Assembly (NCBI GenBank): GCA_016946835.1 | Contig: JACVTC010000181.1 | Coordinates: forward strand, 91,501 to 155,500 | Source of the DNA: Neocallimastix lanati (nom. inval.) | Taxonomy: Eukaryota > Neocallimastigomycota > Neocallimastigomycetes > Neocallimastigales > Neocallimastigaceae | Direction: 5' to 3' | DNA length: 64,000 nucleotides | Shown here: positions 1 to 10,192 of the stretch, piece after piece | How the letters are laid out: each line of letters opens with the position of its first letter | How positions within the stretch are numbered: position 1 is the first letter of the stretch | The notes under the pieces: generated by a model | Database searches by the model: none | The model's input: only the letters and a program-made list of their open reading frames with translations | Told to the model about the DNA's origin: nothing | Position numbers and translations under genes: made by a program

Positions 1-1258
1 ATTCTATTATATCTTTATTTTCACTACTACATGCTTTAAATAATGCTGTTTCACCTATCCAATTTTCTTTATTTATATCTGCTCCATGTTCCATCAAGTA
101 TTCCACTAAATCCTTATTTCCACTTTCACATACACCAAATAATACTGTTTCAACATGCCAATCTTCTTTATTTATATCTGCTCCATGTTCCAGCAAGCAT
201 TCTACTAAATCTTTATTTCCACTTTTACATGCAATACTTAATACTGTCTTAGATTCACAACTTTTTTTATTTATATGTGCTTTATGTTCCACCATATATT
301 TTACTAAATCGATATTTTCACTTTTACATGCATTAAATAATGGTGTTTCACCTCTCCGATTTTCTTTATTTATATCTAATCCATGTTTCACCAAGTATTC
401 TACTAAATCTTTCTTTCCACTTTTACATGCATTAAATAATGGTGTTTCATCACTCTGATTTTCTTTATTTATATCTACTCCATGTTCCACCAAGTATTCT
501 ACTAAATCCTTATTTCCACTTTTACATGCATCAAATAATGGTGTTTCACCTTCCCAATTTTCTTTATTTATATCTAATCCATGTTCCACCAAGTATTTTA
601 CTAAATTTTTATTTCCACTTTCACATGCATTAAATAATGGTGTTTCTTTATCCCGATTTTCTTTATTTATATCTAATCCATGTTCCAGCAAGTATTCTAC
701 TAAATCCTTATTTCCACTTTTACATGCATTAAATAATGGTGTTTCTTTATCCCGATTTTCTTTATTTATGTCTGCTCCATGTTCCAGCAAGTATTCTACT
801 AAATCCTTATTTCCACTTTTACATGCATAAAATAATGGTGCTTCTTTAAACATATTAACATCTTTTATATCTATTCCATGTTCTACTAAATAATTTATTA
901 GATTTTTATTCATATTTTTAACAATCGGCTTACAAAAAAACAAATCAAAACCTATTATTATATTATATTTATCTTTATGGATTTCTTGATTTAATTCCTT
1001 AATAGAAATAAAAGATTTTTTTTTATATTGAATAAGTAACCACTTAATAAATTCATCATCATAAAACTTTAAATTATCAAAAATAATTCTTAATAAATGC
1101 CTTTCATCCTTTTTAATTAATAATTTTATTAAGTAAGAAGATATATTATCTAAATAATTGGGATTATCATTTATTAGACTCTTTAATCTTTCAGGTGTAA
1201 GTTTTTTTTTATTATATTCTTCCAATATTTTATCTTTCTCTCTTATACTGTTTTTCAT
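1..1258 (-). CDS. ank1: ankyrin-repeat protein, 3' part beyond window edge
   Basis: The frame opens at an ATG at 1258 and stays open to the first base of the window, about 419 codons, so the C-terminus is missing. The first ~115 residues are a non-repeat domain beginning MKNSIREKDKILEEYN and containing LTPERLKSLI. This domain is shared with ank2-ank5. It is followed by about ten 33-residue ankyrin repeats of the form ETPLFNACKSGNKDLVEYLVEHGLDINKENR. Ankyrin repeats usually bind proteins; nothing here names a partner, and no signal peptide or membrane segment is seen. A palindromic element lies 59 bp upstream of the ATG, closer than in the paralogues. The gene is on the same strand as the other cluster members. 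I am sure of the family and unsure whether the missing part is intact. Confidence 0.88.
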   Translation of the reverse strand, partial: MKNSIREKDKILEEYNKKKLTPERLKSLINDNPNYLDNISSYLIKLLIKKDERHLLRIIFDNLKFYDDEFIKWLLIQYKKKSFISIKELNQEIHKDKYNIIIGFDLFFCKPIVKNMNKNLINYLVEHGIDIKDVNMFKEAPLFYACKSGNKDLVEYLLEHGADINKENRDKETPLFNACKSGNKDLVEYLLEHGLDINKENRDKETPLFNACESGNKNLVKYLVEHGLDINKENWEGETPLFDACKSGNKDLVEYLVEHGVDINKENQSDETPLFNACKSGKKDLVEYLVKHGLDINKENRRGETPLFNACKSENIDLVKYMVEHKAHINKKSCESKTVLSIACKSGNKDLVECLLEHGADINKEDWHVETVLFGVCESGNKDLVEYLMEHGADINKENWIGETALFKACSSENKDIIE

Positions 1259-1316
1259 TTTTTTTATTTTTTATTTTATAAATACCTTTTTGTTATTAAT
1301 TATTATTTTAAGGAAA

Positions 1317-1329
1317 AAAGGTGACCTTT
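1317..1329. promoter_or_regulatory. palindrome AAAGGTGACCTTT upstream of ank1
   Basis: This perfect 13-bp palindrome (AAAGGT-S-ACCTTT) recurs, exactly or with one or two changes, upstream of all five ankyrin genes that keep their start codon. Its conservation and symmetry suggest a binding site for a dimeric regulator. The role is inferred. Confidence 0.4.
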
Positions 1330-1539
1330 AGATAGACTGATAATTAAAAAAATCAAAAAAAATATAAATAAAAAAAATAATAAAAATAATAAAAAATATT
1401 TTAAATAGTTAAAAAATGAAGTCAATTAAAAATTTAATTGGATACATCAAAAATTATATTAAAATTAAAAAATTTATCATTTGCCCATAAAAAATAATAT
1501 TTTATAATTTTCTATTGATTAATATCCAATTTTATATAA

Positions 1540-1690
1540 TTATGTTTTAACTGCCATACCGGTATGGCGTCGGTACTCGCAACTTCCCATAAGCAAAGAA
1601 ACTCCAATATAGAAGCACTCTACGAGATCCTCAAAGGGAAAACAGAGCCCACTACAGGTGGCAACTTGCCATCCCACTTTTTCATTATAT
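1540..1690. other. GC-richer island with a 16-bp palindrome
   Basis: About 150 bases are clearly richer in G+C than the surroundings. They include the perfect palindrome GCCATACCGGTATGGC at 1553-1568. No protein family is recognisable in any frame. A smaller island of similar flavour, sharing a CTCNCAACTTNCCATAA-like stretch, occurs at 4140-4192, so it may be part of a dispersed element. Confidence 0.35.
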
Positions 1691-1959
1691 AAACTAAAGA
1701 AAAAAAATTAAAAAAAAAAAAAAAAAAAAAATTATTAATAATTAAAGCATTTAAAATTAATATCAACAAATTAATTAATAAAAGAAAAACAAAAAAAAAA
1801 AAAAAAAAAAAAAAAAAAGAAAAACAAAACAAAAAAAAGGACTTTTTTTTTTTTTTTCTTGAATGTTTAATTCTTTCTTTTTCTTTCTTAACTTTTCATT
1901 ATTTAATTATTATTTAATTATTATCTTTTCATTATTTTATTATTAGTAAAACTATTAAA

Positions 1960-3300
1960 ACTATTTATATAAAATAATAAATAATTAAATAATAAATAAT
2001 AAATAATAAATAATAAATAATAAATAATAAATAATAAATAATAAATAATAAATAATAAATAATAAATAATAAATAATAAATAATAAATAATAAATAATAA
2101 ATAATAAATAATAAATAATAAATAATTGAATAATAAATAATAAATAATAAATAATTGAATAATAAATAATAAAAAGAGTATTTATTAATAAATAATAAAT
2201 AATAAATAATAAATAATAAATAATAATAAGATTATATTTAATAATAAATAATAAATAATATAAAGAGTATTTATTAATAAATAATGGAATAATAAATAAT
2301 AAATAATAAATAATAAATAATAAATAATAAATAATAAATAATAAATAATAAATAATAAATAATAAATAATAAGTGAATGAATAATAAATAATAAAAAGAG
2401 TATTTATTAATAAATAATAAATAATAAATAATAAATAATTAAATAATAAATAATAAATAAAAGAGTATTTATTAATAAATAATAAATAATAAATAATAAA
2501 TAATAAATAATTTAATAATAAATAATAAATAATAATAATAAATAATAAATAATAAATAATAAATAATAAATAATAAATAATAAATACTAAATAATAAATA
2601 ATAAATAATAAATAATAAATAATAAATACTAAATAATAAATAATAAATAATAAATAATAATAAGATTATATTTAATAATAAATAATAAATAATAAAAAGA
2701 GTATTTATTAATAAATAATAAATATTAAATAATAAAAAGAGTATTTATTAATAAATAATAAATAATAAATAATAAATAATAAATAATTTAATAATAAATA
2801 ATAAATAATAATAATAAATAATAAATAATAAATAATAAATAATAAATAATAAATAATAAATACTAAATAATAAATAATAAATAATAAATAATAAATAATA
2901 AATACTAAATAATAAATAATAAATAATAAATAATAATAAGATTATATTTAATAATAAATAATAAATAATAAAAAGAGTATTTATTAATAAATAATAAATA
3001 TTAAATAATAAAAAGAGTATTTATTAATAAATAATAAATAATAAATAATAAATAATTGAATAATAAATAATAAATAATAAATAATAGAATAATAAATAAT
3101 AAATAATAAATAATAAATAATAAATAATAAATAATAAATAATAAATAATAAATAATAAATAATAAATAATTATTAATAAATAATTGAATAATAAATAATA
3201 ATTAATAATAAATAGAGTATTTATTAATAAATAATAAATAATAAATAATAAATAATAAATAATAAATAATAAATAATAAATAATTGAATAATAAATAATA
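1960..3300. repeat. (AATAAAT)n heptamer array with an interspersed motif
   Basis: About 1.3 kb consists of repeats of a 7-base unit (AATAAAT), interrupted at irregular intervals by AAAAGAGTATTTATTAATAA. Longer sub-blocks are themselves duplicated, for example 2480-2700 and 2760-2990. The same array and the same unique flank occur at 41995-42360, and an inverted scrap occurs at 55880-55985. There is no coding potential. Confidence 0.9.
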
Positions 3301-4239
3301 TATATTTTATAATATTTTATTATATTTAATTCTGTTTCATTCTATTTTATTCTACTTTATTCTCTTTTATGTCGATGAAACTTGAATGTAAAGTTAAAAC
3401 TAAAAGAACAAAAAAAAATTGATATAAAAATAAAAATAAAAACTTTAATTATTAATAAATTATTTTATTAATCATTACATAAAAATAAATTAAATAAGTT
3501 GATATACAACTCAAAAGTTGTATTTTTTGTTGTGGATTTATTTATTTAATTTTATTATTTATTTATTTATTTATTTATTTAATTTTATTATTAAAAATTA
3601 CATACATTTAAAAAAGACTATTTAAATCACTTTCTTACAATACTTTTTAATTACAAACTAACTAAACATTACTCAACACAACATAACTTTTTAATCTTAA
3701 CTAGACTTAACACAACTTCTTCTCAACACTTCTTTTAATTCAGAGAGAATGTTTTTTTGTTTTATGTTATTTAGTTATAATTAACTATTTAATTAATTGT
3801 TCTTGTGATTAAAATAAACTATTAATAATTATTATTTAAGGAAATACTTAATAATCATATAAATATAAATATAAAATAATAATAATATATTTAAAACATG
3901 GATTTATGCTATAAAATTTATTATTAATTATAAATATAATTAATATATAAAATCAAGCCACATATTGAAATTGTTGTAAAATCATTTAAATTTAAATTTG
4001 ACTTATGACATTAATTTATGTTTGAATCATAAAAACTAATTTTATATTAATTAAGGTTTGAATATTTCATTTTATATCAATATATTATTATATTAAAATG
4101 TGTTTTTTTTTTTTTTTTTTTAATAGACTAAAGACTTTTGTCTCCATGATTAACTTCCATGCAAGTACGCGTTGGCGCTCTCAACTTACCATAATATTAT
4201 ATTATTATATTAAAATATAATAATATTCATACATAGTTA
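3301..4239. other. AT-rich intergenic DNA
   Basis: No gene is visible. The first ~190 bases match 42350-42545 and belong to the large segmental duplication. The stretch from about 3486 to 4590 is absent from the second copy, so it is an insertion here or a deletion there. A small GC-richer patch lies at 4140-4192. Confidence 0.5.
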
Positions 4240-4590
4240 ATAGAACTTAAATAATCTTATTTTATATTATTATTTATATAATATATTATTATGTATTATT
4301 TTATATTTATTTTATATTCTTACATATAATATACATTTATTATTTAAATATTGATATTGTATTCTTATAGATATATTTTATATTCTATGTTTAAAATGTT
4401 AATTTTATATTTATTAAATTTACATTCATTAAAAATGTTAAATTTCCTTAAATAACAACCAATTTCTTAGTAAAAATTAATTTTAGAATGAGGGTTTTTT
4501 TGAATTATTTTTAGGAAAAAGTAATCATAAATTAAATAAAAATAATCACTCTATTATTATAATTAAACGATAGCACATAAAAGTCCCATA
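4240..4590. repeat. dispersed repeat R1, uninterrupted copy (empty MULE site)
   Basis: This stretch is the reverse complement of the DNA on both sides of the MULE: 4240-4537 corresponds to 40402-40720, and 4529-4590 to the end of the left flank up to 34062. The 9-mer AAATTAAAT at 4529-4537 occurs once here. It appears as a direct duplication (ATTTAATTT) around the MULE. The segment therefore represents the pre-insertion state of that locus. Confidence 0.85.
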
Positions 4591-5247
4591 TATCAAAAAT
4601 TGATGGAGATGTGCAGTAATATAGTTGTATTATTTTCATAAGTGTTTTATTAAGAGATATATTTTTATTATAATTATTTTTGTGCATTAATTTATAAAGT
4701 TTATTTATAATATTAGTTGAAAATTAATAATTATACGTCAAAAAAAAAATATTTAATTTTATTCTTAATAATTAAAGGCAGCTGGGAATTTGGACCAGGA
4801 TAAAAAAAGAAAAAGTCTTTAATTACTATTTAGATTTAGTTAATAGTGATAAGTTAATTAATTAATTATAATATTTTATTTGTAATTAAAGATAACTGGG
4901 AATTTGATCCAGTATAAAAAACGAATAAGCTTTTAATTATTAGCTATTAGTTTATTATATAATATAAAAAAAAAAAAAAAATAATAATAAAGTAGTAATA
5001 AATAGTATTAATTAGTATCTTAATAAAAATAATGAAAAAAAAAATTAAAATGGTAATAATAATAAATAATAATAGTAATAAATAATATTAAATAGTAAAA
5101 AAAAAAAAAAAAAAATTTTTAATAGTGACTAAATTATATATTTAATTGTTATAAATAGTAAACTCGTTTTTTTATTAGTTAATAAGACTATATTGTCAAA
5201 CTTATTATATATAAATATAATATTTAATTATTCTGAATTTTGTGAAG
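4591..5247 (+). other. non-coding leader of retroelement A
   Basis: These 660 bases precede the first retroelement ATG and match 42565-43246 upstream of element C nearly base for base. Two related segments follow each other, each with GCTGGGAATTTGGACCAG or the variant AACTGGGAATTTGATCCAG. These could be remnants of a primer-binding or packaging region, but no terminal repeat pair or tRNA match could be established by eye. Confidence 0.4.
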
Positions 5248-5346
5248 ATGTCAGGTTCATCTACTCCTTCGATTGATCTAATGGATAATAATGATGTTGA
5301 TATTAGAACTCTACCAAGGATTGGAGGTATGTTCATAAAGATTTAG
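5248..5346 (+). pseudogene. retroelement A: gag start, truncated
   Basis: An ATG opens a 32-codon reading frame (MSGSSTPSIDLMDNN...) that ends in TAG. The first seven codons and the leader are identical to element C, where the frame then jumps directly into polyprotein sequence. This is probably the start of the ancestral gag frame. It is too short to function. Confidence 0.45.
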
Positions 5347-6420
5347 AGATCTGGAAGTTCCGTATTACTGAATTGAAAATCTAACAATTATAATATTATA
5401 TATATTATATATAGTTTTACAGATACATTTCTAATAATTATATATTTATAAATATTAAAATATATCATACATAACAAAATATTTATATAATTTTTTAATT
5501 ATTTATTAAAAGTATTAATAAATTTTATAAAAGGTTTTATTTTATTTTTTTTTTTTTTTTTTGGTTTCGTTTTTTGTTTTTTGTTTTTTGATTTTTATAA
5601 ATATTTTATGAATTATCTATATACATATACATTTATTTATATCTTTTAAAAAAAATTAGATAAATTTAAAAATATAAATTATTAAAATAAAATAGGATTA
5701 TATTCAAATAATTTTTATTTCTATAATATAATAAATTTATTTCTTTTTATTTCAATATATGAAGAAAACTTTCGTTATATTTTTAAAATATTAATGCTTG
5801 ATTTAGTTGTTGTTTGCGTTAACTTTCGATATTGTTATTTGTAACTGTTTCCAATATATCATTTATGAATAAATAATTTGAGTCAAAAAAATTAAAAAAG
5901 AATGATTTACTGATGATTCATTATTGTCATAACAAATGGAATATATTATCTATTTTAATATATCCTTATAAACCGTTTAATGATTAGAGGATTAGTTTAA
6001 ATCTTTTTCATTTTTTCATTATTATCATAAATTAATTCACAATAATGAAGTAGGAAATCATTACATAAGGCATAAAACATACTTATGGTACTTATTAATT
6101 CTTTTATTAACTTCATTAACATAATAATTGCTTTTCCTTTTCGGAAAACTATATTTAATATTTTAGTATTATATTTATTTAGATTTTCTTATTGAATAAA
6201 AGATTTATAATTACAAGAAAAGATATTTCTATTAAATTTATCTTTTTTTTTTTTTTTTTTTTTTTATTTTATTTTTTTTTTTATTATTATTATGAATAGC
6301 ATAGAACGTTTTTTTTTTTTTTTTAATTATCGAAAAATAAGAGACTAAGGTTATATTACTACCTTTTTTCCAATACGTATAAAAAATATTGTTTTATATT
6401 TTCAAAGTTCATATTTTTTT
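5347..6420. other. AT-rich stretch inside retroelement A
   Basis: About 1.1 kb of homopolymer-rich DNA lies between the gag start and the reverse-transcriptase fragment. I see no gag, protease or N-terminal RT motifs. Compared with element C it is either replaced or strongly decayed sequence. Confidence 0.4.
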
Positions 6421-6672
6421 TTTCTAGGAATTTGGTTATTTACTTTAAAGTGATGCCGTTTGGATTAACGAATGCACCGGCCACTTTTTTTTTTTTTTTT
6501 TCAGAGGGAAATAAATCGAATATTTTTCGATTTTAATTAATCATTGTGTACAAATATATCTTGATGATATTATTGTTTATTCCTCCTAATGTAGAACAAC
6601 ATTTATTAGATTTAAAAGAAGTATTTAATATTTTTTAAGAAAGCATAAATTAAAATTAAATATTGAAAAATG
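6421..6672 (+). pseudogene. retroelement A: reverse transcriptase fragment
   Basis: Only the central part of the RT palm survives. The FKVMPFGLTNAPATF-type motif is followed by a run of about 18 T that expands the Phe codons. Next come EINRIF-like sequence and the catalytic YLDDIIVYS motif near 6553-6585. Stop codons interrupt the frame. The fragment ends abruptly at TATTGAAAAATG, where integrase sequence begins, so RNase H and the first part of integrase are deleted. RT copies element RNA into cDNA in Ty3/gypsy elements; this copy is dead. Confidence 0.85.
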
Positions 6673-7451
6673 AATAGAAGCAAAGCCAATAGCTTCAGTA
6701 ACTTCTCAAGACGTAACAGATTTCCTAATTGAAGTATTTAGTAGATACGGAACTTCCACAAGTTATAAATATGGATAATGGACCTCAGTTAAATTCAGAT
6801 TATACAAAAATATTTTATTTTTTTTTTTAGATTTGTATGGGATATATATTCACTTTGTTTCAGTTTATTATTATCACCCAGCTTCTAATGAACTTGTAGA
6901 AAATAGAAATAGGGAAATCGAAAAGAAACTTAGGAACTTTGTAGAAGATAATGAGAATTGGAATTTACTTAAGACCTTTAAGTGTTAATGGGCTTTACGA
7001 ACATCAAGATCGTCAGTATCAGGATACTCTAGTTTTGAATTATTATATGGACGAGAAGACTAACTCTACCTATTGAAGTTAACATTAGGAATTCTATTTG
7101 AGGAACCAATTCAAAGAACTACGGATGAACTTCTTATCGAGCGATTCTTGGAACATCAACGTTGAATTAAAGAAGCTTCCTAATAAAAGATTAGGAACCA
7201 TTAATTATCGGAAGACTAGAAGGGAAGCAAAAGAAAGTATGTCAAATAAGAATAATTATAAAATTTGGAGATAAAAGAAAAAATAAGAAGATTTCAAAGA
7301 CACAAGTTAGAGCCTTACTATTCTGGACCTTATACTATAAAAGAAATAATTTGGAATGCATTAAAAAAAAAAATACAAGAAGATAGGACAGGAATTATAT
7401 TTCAACGAAATGTGCATATTAAAACAAAACTTTTTACCATATAAAGAATAG
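6673..7451 (+). pseudogene. retroelement A: integrase C-terminal half
   Basis: The sequence starts within the integrase core (EAKPIASVTSQDVTDFLIEV) and continues through NMDNGPQLNSDYTKIF and the ENRNREIEKKLRNF segment that holds the catalytic Glu. It then passes through LLYGRE and a C-terminal YYSGPYTIKEI region, ending at TAG 7451. Several frameshifts are present, including an extra base at RYG/TS. It is homologous along its length to 45465-46224 in element C, which shows fewer lesions. It cannot make a functional integrase. Confidence 0.88.
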
Positions 7452-7984
7452 TATACATAAATAATAAATAAAACAAAAAAAAAAAAATAATTAACACTCT
7501 CAAATTTATAAATTATATATTATGTATATAAAAATTTTTAAACTCAAGCTAAAATTAATTTTTAGAAAATTAATTTTAAATTTTTAAAATTCAATTTCGA
7601 AATTTCAATTTCAAGATCATTCTTAACGACATAAATATATATATATATATATATTTTTTTTTATCGTAAATCTTCTTTTATATATATTAATCCAAAAGCT
7701 ACTTTGACATGATTAATACCAATATTGGTTATTTTTTTTTTTTTTTTTTTTGAATTTTGTACCAATTTCTCGTAATGACAAAGTTAAACCTTTTTCATCG
7801 GAACATTAAATATTTTATACCTCTTAATTTCAGGAATAGGTGTTCCAATAAATTTGCCAAAGTATCAGGTGGATTTAATCCATAATATGACAGATGACTT
7901 TTTTTTATTTCTTTGGTCTTTTAGAATGCTGCTGTTACTAATACTTTAGCTGCTCTTCAATATGTTAACTATTAATATAATACT
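7452..7984. other. duplicated, possibly exonic flank after element A
   Basis: This stretch is also present at 46225-46712 after element C. Within 7650-7970 the base composition is less extreme. Short open, protein-like stretches occur on both strands: GINHVKVAFGLIY and DEKGLTLSLREIGTKF on minus, NAAVTNTLAALQYV after a TTTTAG on plus. I cannot identify a family, and no long frame exists. It may be a decayed gene fragment carried in the duplication. Confidence 0.3.
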
Positions 7985-8612
7985 AATATTATTAATATTA
8001 TACTATTTATATTTATAAGATAAAAAAAAATAAAAAAAAAAAAAGGAAATAAAGTTTTTTATTTTTTAATTTTTTTTTTTTTATACTATATTATATTATA
8101 TATTTTTATTATTTTTTTTTTTTTGATTATTTAAATATAAACATATATATTTTAATAATTTTAAAATATATTAATCAAATAATATGTATCTATTTATAAT
8201 AAAATATTTATATAATTTAAAAAATATTTGATTTTTTGTTTTATTTTTATTATTATTATTATTACTAGAAATATTAATAAATTATAACTAAACCTATTTA
8301 ATTTGAAATGGATAATCTTTTGTTAATTTTTTTTTTTTTTTGTATGCCTTCAACTTCTTATATTTATACATTAAAAATTATTCAATGTGAATTTCTATTC
8401 ACATTGAATGATTCAACAAGAAATTTATAATTTTTTAATTTAGAAAATTATTTAAAATAATAATAAATGTATATTATAATATATACATTTATTTTATAAA
8501 TAAAAAAAAAAAATAAAATAAAATAAAATAAAATAAAATAAAATAAAATAGTATATTATTTTTATATATACATTTTTAAATTAATTTAATGATGAAACAG
8601 GATTTAATCGTC

Positions 8613-8643
<31 letters not shown>

Positions 8644-8776
8644 TCAAAACAATAAATTCTTATCTTTATTTACATGTAATAAATTAAGCAATTCTTTTTT
8701 TTTTTTTTTTTTAGTTAATTGCTTTTATTAATATTTGTAATATCTGTTATGATGATATTTTCCTGAATATTGATTT
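7985..8776. other. AT-rich 3' flank of ank2
   Basis: No gene is seen. 7985-8340 is repeated at 46740-47090, where it again precedes an ankyrin remnant. 8581-8776 is repeated at 30750-30898, the 3' flank of ank5. An (AAAAT)n run lies at 8503-8550, and long poly-A and poly-T tracts occur at 8618-8643 and 8696-8713. Confidence 0.6.
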
Positions 8777-9547
8777 TTACCTATTATTTCTAATTTTAAA
8801 TACATTTAAAACTTCGTCATATGCTTTATTTTTATTTGCTCCATGTTCCACCAAGTATTCTACTAAATCTTTATTCCCACTTTTACAAGCATCAAATAAT
8901 GGTGTTTTACCCCTATTATTTTTTTGATTTATATCTAATCCATGTTCCACCAAGTACTCTACTAAATCTTTATTTCCAATGAAGCATGCATTAAATAATA
9001 CTGTTTCATTATTTTTATTTTTTCTATTTATATCTAATCCATGTTCCACCAAGTATTCTACTAAATCTTTATTCCCACTTTTACAAGCATCAAATAATGG
9101 TGTTTCACCCCTATTATTTTTTTGATTTATATCTAATCCATGTTCCACCAAGTATTCTACTAAATCTTTATTCCCACTTTTACATACCATAAATAATACT
9201 GTTTCAAAATTATTGTTTTCTTTAATTATATCTGCTCCATGTTCCACCAAGCATTTTACTAAATCTTTATTCCCACTTTTACAAGCATCAAATAATGGTG
9301 TTTCACCACTCCTATTTTTTTGATTTATATCTAATCCATGTTCCACCAAGTATTCTACTAAATCTTTACTCCCACTTTTACATACCATAAATAATACTGT
9401 TTCAAAATTATTGTTTTCTTTAATTATATCTGCTCCATGTTCCACCAAGCATTTTACTAAATCTTTATTTCCCCTTTTACATGCCATAAATAATACTGTT
9501 TCATTATTCCTATATTCTTTATTTATATCTGCTCCATGCTGTTTCAC
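8777..9547 (-). pseudogene. ank2, 3' part: ankyrin repeats after a frameshifting deletion
   Basis: An open frame holds about seven 33-residue ankyrin repeats and ends VLNVFKIRNNR, a C-terminus like that of ank5. It has no ATG of its own: the frame simply begins where ank2 loses register near 9541. The junction GCTCCATGCT/GTTTCACC lacks 56 bp that are present in the tandem duplicate at 9986-10041. This part and 9519-11864 are therefore halves of one ancestral gene. Two adjacent repeat pairs (9050-9290 and 9290-9480) are also near copies of each other. If the deletion is an assembly error, the full protein would have about 27 repeats. Confidence 0.82.
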
Positions 9548-10192
9548 CTATCCAATTTTCTTTATTTATATCTAATCCATATTCTACCGAGTATTTAATT
9601 AAATTATTATTTTTCATTCTACATGCAATAGATAATGGTGTTTCACCCATCTTATTTTCTTTATTTATATCTGCTCCATGTTCCACCAAGTATTCCACTA
9701 AATCTTTATTTATACCTTTACATGCCATAAACAATACTGTTTCACCCCTATTATTTTCTTTATTTATATCTGCTCCATGTTTCACCAAGCATTCTACTAA
9801 ATCTTTATTTCCACTTTTTTTTTTACATGCATAAAATAATGGTGTTTCTCCATTATTATTTTCTTTATTTATATCTGCTCCATGTTCCACCAAGCATTTT
9901 ACTAAATCTTTATTCCCACTTTTACATGCCATAAATAATACTGTTTCATTATTCCTATATTTTTTATTTATATCTGCTCCATGCTCCACCAAGTATTCAA
10001 TTAAATCATTGTTTTCCCTTCTATATGCATCAAATAATGGTGTTTCACCTATCCAATTTTCTTTATTTATATCTAATCCATATTCTACCGAGTATTTAAT
10101 TAAATTATTGTTTTTCATTCTACATGCAATAGATAATGGTGTTTCACCCATCTTATTTTCTTTATTTATATCTGCTCCATGTTCCACCATGC
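9426..10192. repeat. tandem segmental duplication within ank2
   Basis: 9426-9691 and 9871-10192 are copies of the same ankyrin segment. They are offset by 445 bp before position 9541 and by 501 bp after it. The 56-bp difference is the frameshifting deletion. Confidence 0.85.

Noticed and set aside
4591-8000. Long terminal repeats around retroelements A and C
   Set aside because: Sequences before and after each element do not resemble each other by eye. The similarity is between A and C, not between the two ends of one element.
8777-9547. Separate 256-residue ankyrin gene
   Set aside because: It has no ATG, and homology across 9541 shows it to be the continuation of ank2 in another frame.
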